NCBI RefSeq assembly: GCF_022836495.1
Contig: NZ_BQXM01000006.1
Location: 90,551-154,550 of the forward strand
DNA: 64,000 nt
Direction of reading: 5' to 3'
Source of the DNA: Desulforhabdus sp. TSK
GTDB taxonomy: Bacteria; Desulfobacterota; Syntrophobacteria; Syntrophobacterales; Syntrophobacteraceae
The notes beneath the pieces were generated by a model. That model was not told where the DNA came from. It saw only the letters and a program-made list of their open reading frames with translations, and ran no database searches. The translations under genes were made by a program, and so were the position numbers. The stretch's first letter is position 1, and each line of letters opens with the position of its first letter. This document shows positions 1 through 9,658 of this stretch, one piece after another.

Positions 1-1317
1 AGCCGCGTACCAGGGGTACTCCCACTTGTCGGGCATCGAGATGATGTCCTCGTTGATCATGTGGAACCATTCCCGATTCCGGAACTCGCGGCTCCCGGCA
101 TGGAGGGGATTGGCGCGGTGCTCGTCCAGCCATTGGTCACCGTCGAAGAAGTAGAACTGCTTGCTCCACAGCATGCCGGCGATGGCCTGGCGCATCACGT
201 TGGCCGCATCCGGGGAGACCGAAGGTGGGGTTACGGACCGATAGAACTCGTCCGCTTCCTTCAGCCGGGCGGCCAGGATCTCGGCAAACTTCGCCCCGAA
301 GGGGGATGTGGTGCCTTTGGCTTTCGAGCCTTCCCCGGCAGGGGGTTGGGCGGTGAGACGCAGACGGACCGTCGCCGACTGACCGGGACCGATGGCCAAC
401 CCGTAGTGGGCGGACACCTTCGTTCCTGTCTTCTCGGGGTTCACCGCACCCTGCCGACCCAGCACGACGCAGTTGTTGATCCCATCTTTGACGTACGGGC
501 CGGCGTTCGGATATTCAGGAAACAGCCGCTCGTTGTTCGTTTCATTCTCGGTGAAGAGCAGCGGCACATCGCCTTCGCAGTAAAGGGTGTATTCACCCAG
601 CAGCGGATGCGCTCCGAAAACCGTACTAACGCCTTGAGGTCCTTCGATCTGCTTGAGAACGGGTTTTTCAGAAGGTCTGGCGATCCACGCCGCCCAGTCG
701 TTCCGAAACCAGAGCGTCGGCAGCAGGTGCAGTTCGGCTTCGTCCGGTCCCCGGTTGATGGCGGTGATTTGCACCAGGATGTCCTCAGGGCCTCCTTTGG
801 CGTACTCCACGAAGACGTCGAAGTAACGGTCGCCGTCGAACACGCCGGTGTCGATAAGCTCATATTCCATCTCCTCCCGATTGCGCCGGCGGTTCGTCTC
901 CACCAGGTCGGCGTAGGGGAATGGCGCCTGGGGGTACTTGTAGAGATATTTCATGTAGGAATGGGTCGGCGTACTGTCGAGGTAGAAGTAGTATTCCTTG
1001 ACGTCCTCGCCGTGGTTGGCCTCACTGTTGGTCAGGCCAAAGAGGCGTTCCTTGAGAATGGGATCCTTGCCGTTCCACAGGGCCAGGGCAAAGCAGAGTC
1101 GCTGCTTGTCGTCGGAAAGGCCGGCGATGCCATCCTCGCCCCAGCGGTAGGCCCGTGAGCGAGCCTGGTCGTGGGTGAAGTAGTTCCAGGCGTCCCCACC
1201 CTCACTGTAATCCTCCCGAACGGTTCCCCATTGGCGTTCACTCAGGTAGGGCCCCCATTTTTTCCAGGAGGCCTTTTGCTCTCGAGCTTCTTCAAGTCGC
1301 AGGTGCTCCGCCGTCAT
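1..1317 (-). CDS. MGH1-like (GH63-type) glucosidase, 3' end outside window
   Basis: The reading frame opens at an ATG (1315-1317) and stays open to the left edge, giving 439 residues of a longer protein. The N-terminus reads [15 protein letters not shown] and is followed by the [17 protein letters not shown] block near residues 24-40, which is typical of bacterial proteins annotated as MGH1-like or mannosyl-oligosaccharide glucosidases of about 880 residues. Further on, [14 protein letters not shown] and [11 protein letters not shown] match the linker to the (alpha/alpha)6 catalytic barrel. The catalytic acids would lie beyond the window. I see no signal peptide, so it may act in the cytoplasm on alpha-glucosidic oligosaccharides; this is a family-level inference. 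It is the last visible gene of a minus-strand block, 30 bp after the patatin-like gene. Confidence 0.82.
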   Translation of the reverse strand, partial: MTAEHLRLEEAREQKASWKKWGPYLSERQWGTVREDYSEGGDAWNYFTHDQARSRAYRWGEDGIAGLSDDKQRLCFALALWNGKDPILKERLFGLTNSEANHGEDVKEYYFYLDSTPTHSYMKYLYKYPQAPFPYADLVETNRRRNREEMEYELIDTGVFDGDRYFDVFVEYAKGGPEDILVQITAINRGPDEAELHLLPTLWFRNDWAAWIARPSEKPVLKQIEGPQGVSTVFGAHPLLGEYTLYCEGDVPLLFTENETNNERLFPEYPNAGPYVKDGINNCVVLGRQGAVNPEKTGTKVSAHYGLAIGPGQSATVRLRLTAQPPAGEGSKAKGTTSPFGAKFAEILAARLKEADEFYRSVTPPSVSPDAANVMRQAIAGMLWSKQFYFFDGDQWLDEHRANPLHAGSREFRNREWFHMINEDIISMPDKWEYPWYAA

Positions 1318-1346
1318 GATGCTCGCTCCTTTCTGAAATAAACTCC

Positions 1347-2786
1347 CTATTGTAAGTCCCCGATAAGCCGCTGAAATTCCCTGGACTGTTTGAGAATACG
1401 GTGTGCGGCGTCCTTCAGATGGTCCACCTGCTCAGGCTTCAGGGCAAAAGAAGTCGGGAGCCGTTTGAGGGCGCTGCGCTCCGCAGCGTCGTCCAGAGCG
1501 TCAAACCTCACCTGGATCAGATAGAATTCGATATCTCCGCAGCCGCCGGGCTGGGTCGAGATCGGATCGGAGCCGCAACGCCCCCGTCGAATTTCATCAG
1601 CCCAGCGGGTGAAGCTCTCACTCAACAGCGCCACCGTCTCCTTATTGTATCGTTCGATGGCTATGGACGAGTACGAATCGAGCATGGCGACAAAGGGGGG
1701 AACCTTTTCCCACCGGTCCCACTTGTCGTCGATCTCGGTCTCGGCATTCACCACCACGAAGACGACCTTGTGTACATTTTCCATTCCGTTTGCCTTCAAT
1801 GTGGACCACGGGTCACCCATCAGTGTGACTCGCTCCAGCAGGGCTCGAAGGCCCAGGTTGTCGGCAACGCCCCCGTCCACCAAATGGATATATGGCTTCT
1901 GCTTGGAATCCAGAAAAGGCAGCATGTTGTTGGCAAGATCGAAACGGCGGGAGATAACGTCCCTGGGCGGGACCATGGCCTGTGCCAGCGCCGGTGGCAT
2001 CTGGTAGCCACACTCGCCGGCATGGTTGCGCACGGTAATGGGACTCAACAATAAGGGCACCGCCGAGGAGGCCGCGCAGGCTCGAGCCACGGGAAACGAG
2101 GAAAGGTCGGAACAGATCACATCAAATATGTCCTGAACAAAGGAAAAGCGGGTACCATGGACCATGTCCGTGGCGTTGATCACAATCATTGGCTCTTTCA
2201 GGGCGAGCAGATCACCAAAAGTCTTTCCTTCGAAGACGTACTTGTTGTAGTAGTCCGCAGCCAGGTCGCTGCGATCGTAGTATGGGGAGAAAAGCTTTCC
2301 CCAGTTGATGGGATTGAAGAGCGTGGCATGGGTAAGGTCGCCCTGGATGTCCTTCTTGAGGAACCTGGGTTCGAAGTCCTCAAAGGTTCGATCCCTGAAG
2401 AGGCCGTAGTAAGCCGCCGTGAAGCTCCCACCGGATACTCCGGAGATCCAGTCCACTTCGTCCAGCAGGCGCCTTTGTCGACCGTGCAGGGTGACGCTCG
2501 TATCCCGCAATGTTTCGAGGACGCCGTAGGAAAAGGCGGCAGCCCGGGTTCCCCCACCGGAAAAAGTGAGCATGAGCAGCATCTGGTTGTCATTGGCAGG
2601 ATCGATGAGGTTCCTGCCCCGATAGCCCCCCTGAGGGTCGACCTGTCTCACGGCCTGATTGACGGGGTAGTGAGCACAACCTGTCACTGCGGCCAGAAGG
2701 ATGGCTCCCCAAATCCAGTGACGCAGTGCAGCACACGCCCTCAGCAGAGCTTCGCCGGCAGGTCTCACCAAAATCTTCCAATGCAT
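1347..2786 (-). CDS. Patatin-like phospholipase, predicted lipoprotein
   Basis: A 479-residue patatin-fold serine hydrolase, expected to cleave acyl esters of membrane lipids. It shows the glycine-rich oxyanion loop SGGGTRAAAFSYG (about residues 76-88), the nucleophile elbow GVSGG with Ser118, and the DGG motif with the dyad Asp in LVDGGVADNLG. A hydrophobic N-terminus ending in AAVTGC (Cys37) is a lipobox, so the protein is probably anchored to the outer membrane or periplasmic face. I chose the ATG at 2786, preceded by GGGGAGG, over an in-frame TTG five codons upstream. About 80 bp of its 5' coding region is repeated, decayed, near 9.6 kb, so the gene once had a second copy. Substrate unknown. 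Confidence 0.85.
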   Translation of the reverse strand: MHWKILVRPAGEALLRACAALRHWIWGAILLAAVTGCAHYPVNQAVRQVDPQGGYRGRNLIDPANDNQMLLMLTFSGGGTRAAAFSYGVLETLRDTSVTLHGRQRRLLDEVDWISGVSGGSFTAAYYGLFRDRTFEDFEPRFLKKDIQGDLTHATLFNPINWGKLFSPYYDRSDLAADYYNKYVFEGKTFGDLLALKEPMIVINATDMVHGTRFSFVQDIFDVICSDLSSFPVARACAASSAVPLLLSPITVRNHAGECGYQMPPALAQAMVPPRDVISRRFDLANNMLPFLDSKQKPYIHLVDGGVADNLGLRALLERVTLMGDPWSTLKANGMENVHKVVFVVVNAETEIDDKWDRWEKVPPFVAMLDSYSSIAIERYNKETVALLSESFTRWADEIRRGRCGSDPISTQPGGCGDIEFYLIQVRFDALDDAAERSALKRLPTSFALKPEQVDHLKDAAHRILKQSREFQRLIGDLQ

Positions 2787-2830
2787 GCCGTTCCTCCCCA
2801 AGAAAGTTCCCAGGAATCGTTTCCTCTACA

Positions 2831-2890
2831 GGACGTTGGAGCCGTTGATAGTACCTGCCCGAGTAGCACCTGCGCGTCCTGATATTCGGT
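2831..2890 (-). pseudogene. Remnant of the 3' end of an octaheme cytochrome gene
   Basis: These 60 bp match 9661-9720, the 3' end of the intact cytochrome gene, with four mismatches by eye. Read on the minus strand in the right frame they encode EYQDAQVLLGQVLSTAPT, against EYQDAQVLLRQILSTAPTP at the end of the cytochrome. The rest of this copy is gone: the match breaks off at 2890, just before the DUF6515-like gene. It sits directly upstream of the intact patatin gene, as the cytochrome end sits upstream of the patatin fragment at 9.6 kb. Confidence 0.85.
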
Positions 2891-2909
2891 CCACATGTCC
2901 GAAATGCGC

Positions 2910-3623
2910 TCAGTAACCTGCCGGCGCCTTGACTACGACGTAAGTGACCCCCGACCCGGAGTAGGCCTGTTGGTACCAGGTTGAGCCGCACTGGTAATAG
3001 GTGACCCCAGTTACAACGATAACCTTGGGAGTGGAGGGAAGAACCGTAACATACACCGGTGTGGTTGCTGCGACAGCAGCAGTTGTAGCGCCCACCGCAT
3101 AACCTGCAGCCGCGCCTGCCGCCACAGCGCCTCCATAGTACCCTCCATGATGGTGGTAGTCGTCCCAATGATCATCGGCGTAATTCTGTCGATTTTGCTG
3201 GGCATTTTGACCATAACTCTGCCTGCTGGCCTGAGCGCTCTGGGCAGACTGCTGTCGGCTGCTCTGGGCCTGAGCCGAAGCGCTTTGCCGATCGCTCTGA
3301 TTTTGAGACGAAGTTGCCTGACGACTGCTTTGAGCTTCCTGACGACTGCTCTGCGTTTGAGCCATGGAGCTCTGGCGATTACTCTGATTTTGAGACATAG
3401 TGCTACCAGCGCCTGAGCTCCTGGATGAGAAGCTGCCTCCACTAGCAGTGCCCTCTCGACTGAAACCGCTACCAGCGCCGCCCGAGAAGCTTTGAGCGCC
3501 ACCACTTCGTCCACCTCCGCCGCCTCTGCCACCGCGTTGGGCTTCAGCGTCAAGTGAGAGGAACAGCACAAAGATGGATATCACGCCCAAAGAAATCACT
3601 TTCGTGGATATGCTTTCTTTCAT
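2910..3623 (-). CDS. Exported Gly/Ser/Gln-rich protein with DUF6515-like C-terminus
   Basis: A 237-residue exported protein. Residues 1-28 form a Sec signal peptide ending near AEA. Residues 29-55 are Gly/Arg-rich, and about 55-150 are low-complexity Ser/Gln repeats (QSSRQ, QSNRQ, QSDRQ). A His/Tyr patch and an Ala/Val-rich segment (about 165-195) follow. The end, YYQCGSTWYQQAYSGSGVTYVVV, resembles the DUF6515/DUF3300-type tail. Its ATG overlaps the stop of the DUF2092 gene in an ATGA, and AAAAAAGGAGG precedes it, so the two are translationally coupled. The middle is expected to be disordered and may be surface-exposed. Function unknown. Confidence 0.72.
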   Translation of the reverse strand: MKESISTKVISLGVISIFVLFLSLDAEAQRGGRGGGGGRSGGAQSFSGGAGSGFSREGTASGGSFSSRSSGAGSTMSQNQSNRQSSMAQTQSSRQEAQSSRQATSSQNQSDRQSASAQAQSSRQQSAQSAQASRQSYGQNAQQNRQNYADDHWDDYHHHGGYYGGAVAAGAAAGYAVGATTAAVAATTPVYVTVLPSTPKVIVVTGVTYYQCGSTWYQQAYSGSGVTYVVVKAPAGY

Positions 3624-4444
3624 TTCTTGCCTCCTTTTTTGCTTGCCGCTTTATTTGCGGGTTCGGGCTGTGACACCCCCAGTTGCGCCAGAAAGGGGAT
3701 CTCGCGAACCCCTTCCGCCGGAGAGAATACAAACAGAGAATCGGGAGGATTAGGAGAGAGGCTCCAATCCGTGAAATTCGCACTGAACTGGGGCTCACCT
3801 GGATCGAATTTGTAAGTGATCACGATGCGCCGGGGCATTGGATCACCTTCCGAGGGGACCCAGATCTGGAAATCCACTTCCGGGGTTTGGGCAGCAAGGT
3901 GATCACAGGGGACATCCATGATGACGGAACGTTCGACCACATCGACGGAAAGGACCCTTCTTTCGATCTCGAAGGGAAGTCTCGTCAGAAACAACATGGC
4001 AAGGGGAAGACGCATCTTGAGATCGGAGAGGAGATAGGTCACGGCTCCGTCCAGGTCTCCGGGCCTTTGAGCCTTTGCAAAAACTTGTTCTTTTTCGTTG
4101 AAGACGACGATGTCCTTTCCATCAAAAGATACAAGTCCTCTTTCGCCGTCACTTCGCTCGATGTCCGCCCGGAAGCCATCGGGGCGGCGAAGCGTTACCT
4201 TGATAATATCTCCGAACTCAACTTTCCGACCCGATTTCTGCACCACATCATACCCTGTGCGGATGGTGACGCTGAACTGCGGGCGTTGAGAGAGGAAATC
4301 AGCGGTGCGCTTGAGCAAAGCCATGGCATCACCAGTGCCGGCGGGCGCTCCCGAAGCTTGCTCCTGCACCGCGGTCGCTGCAATGGGAGCAAATGAGAAG
4401 CTCAGTAAGAGGACCAAAACAATCAGGATTTTCTTGTGTGTCAT
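3620..4444 (-). CDS. DUF2092 family periplasmic protein
   Basis: A 274-residue protein starting at MTHKKILIVLVLLLSFSF, a clear Sec signal peptide. The start at 4444 follows AAGGAGATTATT; a longer frame exists but lacks this ribosome-binding site. The mature part (ALLKRTADFLSQRPQFSVTI, then YDVVQKSGRKVEFGDIIKVTLRRPDGFRADI) matches DUF2092, a LolA/LolB-like half-barrel family thought to bind hydrophobic ligands in the periplasm. The C-terminus is Lys-rich. It overlaps the DUF6515-like gene by 4 bp, which supports a shared transcript and perhaps a shared envelope role. No biochemical function is established for the family. Confidence 0.8.
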   Translation of the reverse strand: MTHKKILIVLVLLLSFSFAPIAATAVQEQASGAPAGTGDAMALLKRTADFLSQRPQFSVTIRTGYDVVQKSGRKVEFGDIIKVTLRRPDGFRADIERSDGERGLVSFDGKDIVVFNEKEQVFAKAQRPGDLDGAVTYLLSDLKMRLPLAMLFLTRLPFEIERRVLSVDVVERSVIMDVPCDHLAAQTPEVDFQIWVPSEGDPMPRRIVITYKFDPGEPQFSANFTDWSLSPNPPDSLFVFSPAEGVREIPFLAQLGVSQPEPANKAASKKGGKK

Positions 4445-4511
4445 AATAATCTCCTTAGTTTTGAGGTTATGCGAAACCTCGTCAAGGGATGCCAATCCCG
4501 GCCGGGACGAC

Positions 4512-6020
4512 TCATATGGGTTCGATCTCTCCTGGCCGCCAGGTCTTGTCGAACCATGGATCAAGGGGTCCGTAGAGGCGCAGGAGGGTGTTCCATCCTT
4601 TGCCGGGAATCGTCTGTACCCAGTTGCTCTCTTTGCCGGCCGGGGCTTTGGGGCCGAAATAGATGTCTACCGATCCGTCCGTGTTAGCCTTGAGGTCAGG
4701 GTTCTGGCTGGTTGCGGCCGGCCAGCGCTGATCGGTCTGGAGCATCGAGCGGGTCTGGTTATCGTAGAGGATGACGGACCAGAACTCCTTGACCGGGATG
4801 TTCGGTGGCAGATGAAGCCTATAGTTCTTCCCGCCGTCCAGCGGGGCACCCTTGGAATCCACGAATGCGGCCATGTATTGGGATCCCACGCCGACAGTTT
4901 TCGAGTCCATAGCCGGTGTGATGCCTGTGGCGTAGAAAAAGAAGGCCGAGTAAGCGTCGAGGACGCGCGCGCCGTTTTCTTCGAACTTGTAGCCGCCGTA
5001 GAAGCCGGAGCGCCAGGCGCTGTTCGGGTAAAAGTAGCTTTCCTTGATTCGCAGCCGGTAATTGATGGCCCGAGCGGTGGCGTCGCCGACCGAAGCAGCT
5101 TCAGTCAGTATCCCTCTCATCCGCGCATCGGGTGCAAACGGCTTTCCCTTCTGAATGCCGATCGACGCATAGAGGCCGAGTGTTACCGGATCGAGCGATT
5201 CGGTCGGCTCTTCCTGCAGCACCTGGTTCAGATACTCCCAGAACGTGTAATCCGCTGGCGCAAGTGTGCTGAATGCCTTGCCGGAAACGTGCACAAAATT
5301 CAGTTTGGGCGGATTGGCGGCATCCTTCAGGCGATAGATGCGCGTGTGCTGCTCCACCTGATCCACGCCTGGCCTGGGGTCGCCGTTGACGAGGAAGGAG
5401 CGCCAGGGGACCCAAATGGAGAACGTTGCGGGGCGCACAACGAAGTAGCCTTCCGGCACATCGCCTTTGTAGCCGGGCGGGAGGATCAGGTATTTGCCGC
5501 CCTCGCCCTTGTCCGGCCCGGTGAAGCCGAGGTCGGTGACGAAGTTGTACCAAATGTCATCAATCGCCCCGAGCACCTTCGGCGGCACTTCGAGCACGAG
5601 GGGACCATCGCGCAGGTCCAGCCAGAACCACGTGTACGGCGTGTTGTTGTTCGGAGTGAGGAAGAGAGACTTCGAGTCCATCCGGTCCTCGAAGATGGGC
5701 ACCGTCAGATTGAGTGGCCCCAACTCGGAGATCCCCTTCTTGTTGGCCAACTGGCTAACGGGGGCCAAGGCCAGAAGGTAGGCCTGTACCGCGCGCTGAA
5801 AGTCCAGGTTGTCGTAGAGCTTCGCGACGGTGGCATCATCCGGGAAACCGTCGAAGAACTTCAGAGTGCCGAGGCGGGTTTCAACCGTGTCCGGTATGGC
5901 GACCCCCTCGGGAATCGGGGTCGTCATCTTCATCTCAGGCGTCTCCGCCCCACTCTGCATGGCAGGGCCAAAGACGATCAAAGCCAGGAGGGCAAGGACA
6001 TACACAGGTGCTTTTCTCAT
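4512..6020 (-). CDS. DUF1254/DUF1214 domain exported protein
   Basis: A 502-residue protein with a Sec signal peptide (cleavage near SGAETPEM). Residues about 60-190 form the DUF1254 domain (FPDDATVAKLYDNLDFQRAVQAYL, then TPNNNTPYTWFWLDLRDGPLVLEVP). The C-terminal third is DUF1214 (KNYRLHLPPNIPVKEFWSVILYD through GKGWNTLLRLYGPLDPWF). Proteins of this architecture are common in environmental Proteobacteria and often sit near sulfatases or hydrolases, but their reaction is unknown. The start has the site GAAGGAGCAGACACG. It lies 20 bp after the sulfatase stop on the same strand, so the two are probably co-transcribed. Confidence 0.88.
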   Translation of the reverse strand: MRKAPVYVLALLALIVFGPAMQSGAETPEMKMTTPIPEGVAIPDTVETRLGTLKFFDGFPDDATVAKLYDNLDFQRAVQAYLLALAPVSQLANKKGISELGPLNLTVPIFEDRMDSKSLFLTPNNNTPYTWFWLDLRDGPLVLEVPPKVLGAIDDIWYNFVTDLGFTGPDKGEGGKYLILPPGYKGDVPEGYFVVRPATFSIWVPWRSFLVNGDPRPGVDQVEQHTRIYRLKDAANPPKLNFVHVSGKAFSTLAPADYTFWEYLNQVLQEEPTESLDPVTLGLYASIGIQKGKPFAPDARMRGILTEAASVGDATARAINYRLRIKESYFYPNSAWRSGFYGGYKFEENGARVLDAYSAFFFYATGITPAMDSKTVGVGSQYMAAFVDSKGAPLDGGKNYRLHLPPNIPVKEFWSVILYDNQTRSMLQTDQRWPAATSQNPDLKANTDGSVDIYFGPKAPAGKESNWVQTIPGKGWNTLLRLYGPLDPWFDKTWRPGEIEPI

Positions 6021-6040
6021 CGTGTCTGCTCCTTCATTGC

Positions 6041-8479
6041 CTAATCCGACAAGGCTTTCTTATGAGCGGTTTCGGCGCGGAGCTTGTTCTCCTCCGTTTT
6101 GTCTGCCGCCTTCATTTCCTTCAGGTCAATCGTGACCTTGTCGATCCTGCCGGTGAACTTATAGGGTGCTGGAATTCCATAGTCCTCAACGACCGGCGTC
6201 TCTCCATCCTCACCGACGTCAGCACCTTCATCACCCGAGAACACCATGGGCTGCGTTTGTTCGATCCGCCCCTCGGCAACCTTCGCACCGTTGACGAAGA
6301 TCGCCCCCAGGCCGCCCTTGGCCAGTCCGCCGCCGTCGTAGGCGAACTCGTAGCGGATGGTGGCCTTCCCGGCAGGTACAGGATCTTTTGCGGCAATGGT
6401 GAAGCGCGCCAACCCCAGGAAGTTGTAATGGTAGGTCGGCTTGCCATCCATCAGATACAGGCTCCAGCCGCCAAACCGCCCGGCCTGGGCCAGGATCACA
6501 CCGTTGGCGCCGCCTTTGGGAATCTCCACCTCCGCCGTGATCGTGTGGGAGCGGTTCTTGGTGTTGATGAACACGTTCTCGGACATTCCGGTCATGCCCT
6601 CGTAGACCGTGAGGGACGTTCGGCCTGCCATCAGGTCGGGACGTCCGACGAGGGCGGCGTTGAAGCGCTCCAGAGTGCGATCGTCAAGGGGAAGCACGTT
6701 GTATTTCTCCGCTTCCTTCATGAACAGGTCCTGCATCTCCTTGAGCTTTGCCGGGTCCTTTCCCGCCAGGTCGTTGGCCAGGCTGAAGTCGGCCCGCGTA
6801 TCGTAGAGCTCCCAGACATCGTTTTCGAGAGATGCCCGGGGCTTTTGCTCCCAGGGCGCTTTGTGAATAGTGCCGGCCAGCCAGCCATCATGATAGATGG
6901 CGCGGTTTCCGAAAATCTCGAAGTACTGGGTCAGGTGGTTGTCCTTTGCCTTGGCATCATTGAAGGAGCCCAGCATACTCACCCCTTCGATGGGGACTTG
7001 GCTGGCGCCGTTCACCACCTTCGGTTCGGGAAGTCCCGCAGCCTCGAGAATCGTGGGGACAATATCGATGACATGGTGCCACTGCGAACGGACCTCGCCC
7101 TTTGCCTTAACCCCCTTCGGCCAGTGGACGACCATGCCGTTCCGGGTTCCGCCGTAGCTCGAGGCAATCTGCTTGGTCCACGCGAACGGGGTATCCCCTG
7201 CGACGGCCCATCCGGCGGCATAGTGATTGTACGTGCTCGGAGCGCCAAGCTCGTCATAGTGCTTCAGAACATCCTGGACCGATTCCGCAATCCCGTTGAA
7301 GAAGGTGTTCTCGTTGAACATGCCGGCCATGCCGCCTTCCGCGCTCGCGCCGTTGTCACCCACGATGTAGAAGATCAGCGTGTTGTCGAGCTGGCCCAGG
7401 TCGCCGATGGCGTTCACGAGGCGGCCGATCTCGGTGTCCGTGTACTCGGAGAACCCGGCGAACACCTCCATCTGGCGGGTGAAGAGCTTCTTCTCATCCG
7501 GCGTGAGCTTCTCCCAGTCCTTGATCGCTTCCGGCTTCGGTGCGAGCTTCGTCCCTGGGGGCACGACTCCCAGCTTGATCTGGCGGGCGAGGGTCTCTTC
7601 CCGCAGCTTGTCCCACCCCTGGTCGAACTTGCCCCTGTACTTTTCGATCCATTCCCTGGGAACGTGGTGCGGCGCGTGGGTAGCCCCGGGCGCAAAGTAG
7701 ATGAAGAACGGCTTGTCCGGGGTTAGGGACTTCACGGATCGCACCCACTGGATGGCCTGGTTCGTCATGTCGGTCATGAAGTGGTAGTTTGGATCCTTCG
7801 GCAGCTCGATCTTGATCATGCCATCGTAGACGGCCGGTGCCCACTGGTTCGTCTCGCCGCCCATGAAGCCGTAGAACTTGTCGAACCCGTTGCGGGTCGG
7901 CCAGCGGTCGGTGGGTCCGGACGGGCTGATCTCCCACACCGGCGTCTCATGGTTCTTGCCGAAGTGCGCCGTCGTGTAGCCGTTGTAGCGCAGCACCATC
8001 GCCAGCGGCGCCACGTTGTCGGAGCGCTGGGCGGTGTTGCCGGGGTAGGCTGTCGCCGTTTCCGTGATCGACCCCATGTTGTTCATGTGGTGGCTGCGGC
8101 CGCTGAGCAACGCCATCCTTGTCGGCGCACAGAGGGCGGTCGTGTGGAACTGGTTGTACCGGAGCCCGTTTTGAGCCAGACGTTCCACGGTCGGCATGTG
8201 GAGAGGACCGCCGAAGGCGCCGGACTGGCCGAATCCCATGTCGTCGATCAGCACAATGAGGACGTTGGGCGCTCCAGCCGGAGCCTTGACCTCAAACCGT
8301 GGTGGTGGCGGTGGAGCATTACGGACATCGAGCACGGTGCTGTGGGGGTACTGGGGCTCGTGGATCGGCAGCATGGTGCGATCCGGTTCCGTTTGCGCCA
8401 GGACTGTTGGCGTGCACACCAGCACAGTAAGAATAAGGGCTACGGGCAGGATGGTGCGCAATGCAAATTTAGATTTCAT
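6041..8479 (-). CDS. Periplasmic arylsulfatase
   Basis: An 812-residue exported sulfatase that would hydrolyse sulfate esters. The signal peptide ends near VLAQTEP. The metal-binding start of the alkaline-phosphatase fold is PNVLIVLIDDMGFGQSG (about residues 71-87). The sulfatase signature CAPTRMALLSGR begins at Cys117, the residue converted to formylglycine; an anaerobic radical SAM maturase would be needed and none is in this window. FYIVGDNGASAEGGM carries the second metal-binding Asp/Asn. The C-terminal ~200 residues form a beta-rich domain. Length and layout match the large arylsulfatases often found with DUF1254 proteins, as here. Which sulfate ester is used cannot be read from the sequence. 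Confidence 0.92.
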   Translation of the reverse strand: MKSKFALRTILPVALILTVLVCTPTVLAQTEPDRTMLPIHEPQYPHSTVLDVRNAPPPPPRFEVKAPAGAPNVLIVLIDDMGFGQSGAFGGPLHMPTVERLAQNGLRYNQFHTTALCAPTRMALLSGRSHHMNNMGSITETATAYPGNTAQRSDNVAPLAMVLRYNGYTTAHFGKNHETPVWEISPSGPTDRWPTRNGFDKFYGFMGGETNQWAPAVYDGMIKIELPKDPNYHFMTDMTNQAIQWVRSVKSLTPDKPFFIYFAPGATHAPHHVPREWIEKYRGKFDQGWDKLREETLARQIKLGVVPPGTKLAPKPEAIKDWEKLTPDEKKLFTRQMEVFAGFSEYTDTEIGRLVNAIGDLGQLDNTLIFYIVGDNGASAEGGMAGMFNENTFFNGIAESVQDVLKHYDELGAPSTYNHYAAGWAVAGDTPFAWTKQIASSYGGTRNGMVVHWPKGVKAKGEVRSQWHHVIDIVPTILEAAGLPEPKVVNGASQVPIEGVSMLGSFNDAKAKDNHLTQYFEIFGNRAIYHDGWLAGTIHKAPWEQKPRASLENDVWELYDTRADFSLANDLAGKDPAKLKEMQDLFMKEAEKYNVLPLDDRTLERFNAALVGRPDLMAGRTSLTVYEGMTGMSENVFINTKNRSHTITAEVEIPKGGANGVILAQAGRFGGWSLYLMDGKPTYHYNFLGLARFTIAAKDPVPAGKATIRYEFAYDGGGLAKGGLGAIFVNGAKVAEGRIEQTQPMVFSGDEGADVGEDGETPVVEDYGIPAPYKFTGRIDKVTIDLKEMKAADKTEENKLRAETAHKKALSD

Positions 8480-8634
8480 TCATCCCTCCTCATTTCTTCC
8501 AGTTCCGTTGACCCTTGACGGCCGAGCCGCACTGACATCAAAGGTCCATCACGAAAATCCGAAAGCAGAAAAACCAGGGTTCCTCGATTCCACTCTTTTT
8601 TCAACTTCGCACGAGCTACGAGACACGCATTGCC

Positions 8635-9411
8635 TCAATGCATGCTCTTTCGCAGCTCCATAAGGAGTTGGTCGGCAGCATCGATGCGAATCAGACCGAG
8701 GCGCGGGAGCTCAAGGTCTGCAATCACGTAGATCGCGAGCGACGTAATGGCTGCGAAAGCGATCATGTGGAACCAGCTCCGGTCCTTGTTGGACGACGTG
8801 TCAAAGCCAACGATCAATGCGCCAATAAGACTCAGTCCGGCAAGCAGCACAAATATGACCAGCGGCGGGTGATTCCGGGCTGCCGACACCCTCGTGGTCG
8901 TTATGTCGATCATCTCGTTCAGTGCGGGGAGCAGGAGAATGGCTGCTTGTGTGGGTGCATCCTGCCTGCGGCACGCAGCTATTGCCTTTGTCCAGATCTC
9001 CTCATGCAAAGCGGAGCCCTCAGCGTGCTTTAGGCGCATCGCATCTAGATCTTGCCCCAGATATGACTCCGATCGCACATCCACGTAGCGACGAAACAGT
9101 TCCCTCAACTCCCGCTGCGAATCGTTTGGAAGCAGATCGAGGCGCAGGTAGGCCGTACCGATCGCATTGGCTTCCGAGGCGATCAAGTGCCGGCGATCTT
9201 CAAACCTCGATGCGGCTCCAGAGAATGTGAAGGCGATGAGAAGTCCCATCAAGCCGAACACGGCGGCTTCCGCCGCGCTGGTTCCCTTGTCCAAGCCTTC
9301 AGGATGGCGCATGAGTACAGCGATGCCGATGCGCCTCCCAACCTCATAGAGAATCAGCATGCCGAAGAACAAACCGGTACCTAATGACAATCCGACCAGT
9401 GCATAATTCAT
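8635..9411 (-). CDS. DUF4239 / bestrophin-like membrane protein
   Basis: A 258-residue protein with two hydrophobic segments at the N-terminus (about 5-25 and 50-68) and two near the C-terminus (about 183-203 and 218-236), enclosing a soluble alpha-helical part. EAAVFGLMGLLIAFTFSGAASRFEDRR followed by EANAIGTAYLRLDLLP is characteristic of DUF4239, a family distantly related to bestrophin channels. Transport has not been shown for it, so an ion-channel role is only a suggestion. The start overlaps an upstream stop in a TAATG and follows GGGAGGG. It sits between the sulfatase and the octaheme cytochrome, on the same strand. Confidence 0.8.
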   Translation of the reverse strand: MNYALVGLSLGTGLFFGMLILYEVGRRIGIAVLMRHPEGLDKGTSAAEAAVFGLMGLLIAFTFSGAASRFEDRRHLIASEANAIGTAYLRLDLLPNDSQRELRELFRRYVDVRSESYLGQDLDAMRLKHAEGSALHEEIWTKAIAACRRQDAPTQAAILLLPALNEMIDITTTRVSAARNHPPLVIFVLLAGLSLIGALIVGFDTSSNKDRSWFHMIAFAAITSLAIYVIADLELPRLGLIRIDAADQLLMELRKSMH

Positions 9412-9655
9412 TACTTCCCTCCCGAACCCGTCTTGTCAGGCTTCAGAGCTTCCATCCGCGCTTTTATCAAAAGCTCTTGGCTCTCTGCTATTCCTTCTAC
9501 GGCAACGTCCCTCTTGCTTGTATGTGTCGCCGGCTCCGCGCCTGTTTCCCTTCTGCTCATGGATTCCACCCAGGAGCAGTAACTGGTCGTCATTGGCAGA
9601 ATCAATGAGGTTCCTGCTCCTGTACCCCCCTGAGGGTCGACCTGCCTCACGGCCT
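9411..9655 (-). pseudogene. Decayed patatin-gene fragment fused to unrelated sequence
   Basis: Bases 9574-9655 match 2574-2656, the codons around RQVDPQGG of the intact patatin gene, at roughly 88% identity by eye, with a 1-bp deletion before the CCCCCC run that shifts the frame. The signal peptide and lipobox are missing: the match runs straight into the cytochrome 3' end. A 79-codon frame (9411-9650) still runs through this scar into unrelated sequence (EGIAESQELLIKARMEALKP) and its stop overlaps the DUF4239 start. That frame may be translated as a leader, but I regard it as debris of a second patatin copy. Confidence 0.75.
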
Positions 9656-9658
9656 TCT

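Noticed and set aside
4305..6044. A 579-codon frame antisense to the DUF1254 gene
   Set aside because: Shadow of the real gene; no recognisable domain or start site.
6008..7726. A 572-codon frame antisense to the sulfatase
   Set aside because: The opposite strand encodes an unmistakable sulfatase; no evidence for a second gene.
9411..9650. The 79-codon frame before the DUF4239 gene as a real gene
   Set aside because: Its first part is the frameshifted patatin scar; coupling to the next start is suggestive but no conserved product is evident.
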